Below, piece after piece: positions 62,137-64,000 of a stretch of DNA of 64,000 bases (the stretch's first letter is position 1; the number at the start of each line of letters is the position of its first letter). A program made the translations under genes and the position numbers. The notes beneath the pieces were generated by a model, which was not told where the DNA came from, made no database searches, and worked only from the letters and a program-made list of their open reading frames with translations. The stretch lies in contig NZ_JAOART010000067.1 of NCBI RefSeq assembly GCF_025210435.1, positions 1 through 64,000 on the forward strand, given 5' to 3'. The DNA comes from Anaeromicrobium sp. Lineage in GTDB: Bacteria; Bacillota; Clostridia; Peptostreptococcales; Thermotaleaceae.

Positions 62137-63285
62137 ATGGAGGGAATATACTTAGATAATGGAGCAACAACCTTTCCTAAAGCACCTGGAGTTGTAGAAA
62201 GTATAGGAAATTACTTAACTAATATAGGTTGTAATATAAATAGGGGTGCATATAATTCATCCTTTCAAGCAGAGAACCTAATCTATGACACAAGGGAGCT
62301 ATTATGTGAGTTATTTAATTTTCATAAAGCAGAAAATGTAGTATTTACTAAAAGCATTACTGAAAGCTTAAATGTTCTAATAAAAGGTTTGTGTAAAAAA
62401 GGAGATCATGTGATAGTATCATCTATGGAGCATAACGCCGTAATGAGACCTATAAATTCCCTGAAGAATATGGGAGTAGAATACTCTAGAGTAAAATGTA
62501 GCCAAGTTGGAGATTTAAATCCCTCAGATCTTTTAAAGCATATAAAGAAAAATACTAAGGCTGTTATCATGCTTCAGGCTTCAAATGTGTGTGGAACAAT
62601 TTTAGACTTAGAAAGTGTGGGGAAAATATGCAAGGAAAAGGGTATTTATTTTATTATAGATACTGCCCAAACGGCAGGATTCCTCAATGTTGACTATGAG
62701 AAGCTTAATGCAGATGTTATTGCCTTTACAGGGCATAAAGGACTATTAGGACCTCAAGGCATTGGTGGATTTGCAATAAGTGATACTTTAGCCAAGGAAA
62801 TAGATTCATTTATAGATGGAGGCACAGGTAGTTTATCAGAACACGAGCTACAACCCCAATATATGCCCGATAAATTTGAAGCTGGCACATTAAATATCCC
62901 TGGTATATTTGGATTAAATGCCTCTCTCAAATATTTACTTAAGGAAGGTATCAGTTCCATTAGACAAAAGGAACTTTATCTTTTAGAAGAGTTTTTAAAC
63001 AAGGTTTCAAACATTAATAGTATAAGAATAGTTGGTAAGAATGGAATTGAAGACAGGACTAGCCTTGTATCCCTTGACTTTACTAATCATGATAATGGAG
63101 AAATATCCTATAGATTGTATAAGGAGTTTGGTATTATGACAAGATGTGGACTTCATTGTGCTCCATCAGCCCATAAAACATTAAATACCTTTCCACATGG
63201 AACAGTTAGGTTTAGTTTTAGTCACTTTAATACAATTCATGAGGTTAATTACACAATTGAAAGTATCAATAAATGTATTAAATAA
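62137..63285 (+). CDS. class V aminotransferase / cysteine desulfurase family protein (EF2568 type)
   Basis: A PLP enzyme of about 382 residues. The Schiff-base lysine is Lys201 in FTGHKGLLGPQG, and the catalytic-loop cysteine lies in MTRCGLHCAP (about 341). It matches the TIGR01977 (EF2568) subgroup found with selenium-dependent hydroxylase maturation genes, where it may mobilise sulfur or selenium from cysteine or selenocysteine. It is divergent from the yedE operon, separated by a 158-bp repeat. ATG 62137 lies seven bases after AGGAGG; an in-frame TTG two codons earlier is unlikely to be used. Confidence 0.88.
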   Translation: MEGIYLDNGATTFPKAPGVVESIGNYLTNIGCNINRGAYNSSFQAENLIYDTRELLCELFNFHKAENVVFTKSITESLNVLIKGLCKKGDHVIVSSMEHNAVMRPINSLKNMGVEYSRVKCSQVGDLNPSDLLKHIKKNTKAVIMLQASNVCGTILDLESVGKICKEKGIYFIIDTAQTAGFLNVDYEKLNADVIAFTGHKGLLGPQGIGGFAISDTLAKEIDSFIDGGTGSLSEHELQPQYMPDKFEAGTLNIPGIFGLNASLKYLLKEGISSIRQKELYLLEEFLNKVSNINSIRIVGKNGIEDRTSLVSLDFTNHDNGEISYRLYKEFGIMTRCGLHCAPSAHKTLNTFPHGTVRFSFSHFNTIHEVNYTIESINKCIK

Positions 63286-63291
63286 ATTGGC

Positions 63292-63335
63292 CATATCATA
63301 AGATGAGTAGCCATTCTACTCATCTTATGATATGT
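63292..63335 (+). terminator. terminator of the aminotransferase gene
   Basis: CATATCATAAGATGAGTAG and CTACTCATCTTATGATATG form a perfect 19-bp stem with a 5-nt loop, seven bases past the stop codon. The T-run is weak. Confidence 0.8.
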
Positions 63336-63351
63336 ATATTTACACATATAT

Positions 63352-63519
63352 CTACATACTGTCTACTCTTTTAAAATACATTTTATTACTTTTCCCAGAA
63401 TCTATTTTTTCTCCCTTAGTAGCATTAAAGGTATATGTATAAACTTCTTCATTAAAATCCACAAAAACCCTATATTGCAACTGTCCTTCTTGATCTTTTA
63501 CTAATATAACTTTATTAAC
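63352..63519 (-). pseudogene. C-terminal coding remnant downstream of the edge gene
   Basis: On the minus strand 55 codons stay open from GTT 63519 to TAG 63352 (VNKVILVKDQEGQLQYRV, then FVDFNEEVYTYTFNATKGEK, ending KMYFKRVDSM). There is no start codon; an upstream continuation (YPNEVKG) is in another frame, so a one-base shift near 63520 is likely. About 34 bases inside it (63434-63467) recur at 60148-60183, which encodes a similar FIDFNEEVYTY phrase. I take it as a decayed gene end. Its family is unknown. Confidence 0.45.
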
Positions 63520-63561
63520 CTTCCCTTTACTTCATTTGGATATTTCTTCTTACTTTATATC

Positions 63562-64000
63562 CTACTCATTATTTGTTTCACTTACTTGCACATTTGATTC
63601 CTTATTTTCTTCTACCTTATTATCTTCATCTATATTGTTCATATTTTTAATAGTTTCTTTCTCAACATCTTTACCTAAAAGTTTATCCATGTTTTTTTCT
63701 AATTTAGAAAGTTCTTCTTGCAATTTTGCTATTTCTTCATTAACTGATTCTAAAGCAAATCCAATCATTAGAGATGCTTTTAAAGGGTCTTTTAGTATAT
63801 CTATATCTTTAAAATCTATTTTTCCCCTATTTTCTTTTTCCTGTTCTTTAGATTCTTTCACCTCTTTATCCATATCTATTTCTTTATTGATTTCATCTAT
63901 CCCATCCACACCTTTAAGTTCTTCATCATTTAATTTTTCCATACCCTTGTTGCCATTTTCTATTGCCTTATTCACAATATCTTCAATACCTTCTAGTTTG
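63562..64000 (-). CDS. partial acidic coiled-coil protein, cut by the window edge
   Basis: The frame is open to the window edge, so the 5' end is missing (a GTG at 63975 is in frame, but coding reads through it: KLEGIEDIVNKAIENG). The visible 145 residues are highly charged, with a helical KLQEELSKLEKNMDKLLG segment (about residues 85-105 after the GTG) and a low-complexity Glu/Asn tail. DPLKASLMIGFALESVNEEI is the only hydrophobic stretch. It could be a spore, phage or cell-surface-associated factor; I recognise no family. Confidence 0.6.
   Translation of the reverse strand, partial: KLEGIEDIVNKAIENGNKGMEKLNDEELKGVDGIDEINKEIDMDKEVKESKEQEKENRGKIDFKDIDILKDPLKASLMIGFALESVNEEIAKLQEELSKLEKNMDKLLGKDVEKETIKNMNNIDEDNKVEENKESNVQVSETNNE

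Overview
The window is AT-rich DNA from a strictly anaerobic, low-GC Firmicute. I infer Clostridia or Tissierellia from the reverse rubrerythrins, the clostridial TudS-related/ECF gene pair, the selenium-trait genes, strong AGGAGG ribosome sites and hairpin-plus-T-run terminators after most genes. No rRNA, canonical tRNA or CRISPR array was seen. Most genes lie on the minus strand; the main plus-strand block is a six-gene operon at 45-52 kb. LAYOUT. 0-2 kb: an unusual structured segment, a small membrane-protein gene bounded by inverted GTTAGGC boxes, and a tyrosine recombinase, together resembling a minimal integron-like locus. 2-16 kb: housekeeping and surface genes (PhzF isomerase, lipoproteins, AbgT transporter, TPR-S41 protease, TudS-like desulfidase with an ECF S-component) and a BlaI/BlaR1-type regulator whose sensor ends in an M23 peptidoglycan peptidase domain. 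16.7-23.7 kb: a galactose/beta-galactoside module (mglB-mglA-mglC, GH42 beta-galactosidase, LacI-type repressor) behind a good sigma-A promoter overlapped by an operator-like repeat. 24-29 kb: MATE pump, FMN-binding lipoprotein, YibE/F protein and alkaline phosphatase. 29.4-38.2 kb: a defence island with a complete four-gene Wadjet (JetABCD) operon next to a fused MNT nucleotidyltransferase-HEPN gene. 38-45 kb: acetyltransferases, a 26-residue membrane peptide, a bacterial Staygreen protein, formiminoglutamase and a chemoreceptor. 45.1-51.95 kb: a tight operon of two GNAT/FemAB-like acyltransferases, three cobalamin-type radical SAM enzymes and a methyltransferase, followed by the eroded remnant of a fourth radical SAM gene. 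This is the strongest candidate for an undescribed biosynthetic pathway. 52-59.7 kb: two nearly identical reverse rubrerythrin genes flank a DIP1984-family gene, a tRNA-like RNA, a frameshifted small gene and a 1362-residue surface protein bounded by direct repeats. 59.8-64 kb: a mini-protein with a sodium-decarboxylase motif and a selenium-metabolism cluster (YedE transporter, TusA-like protein, DUF3343, class-V aminotransferase). REPEATS. Two palindromic MITE-like families recur: a 158-bp element starting AGGCATAT (three full copies, one 55-bp deletion derivative, several end fragments) and a ~233-bp element with covarying arms (three full copies, one half copy). Ends of the 158-bp family form or touch the stop codon of at least three genes, probably four. 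Assignments rest on motif recognition and reading by eye; no database search was run.
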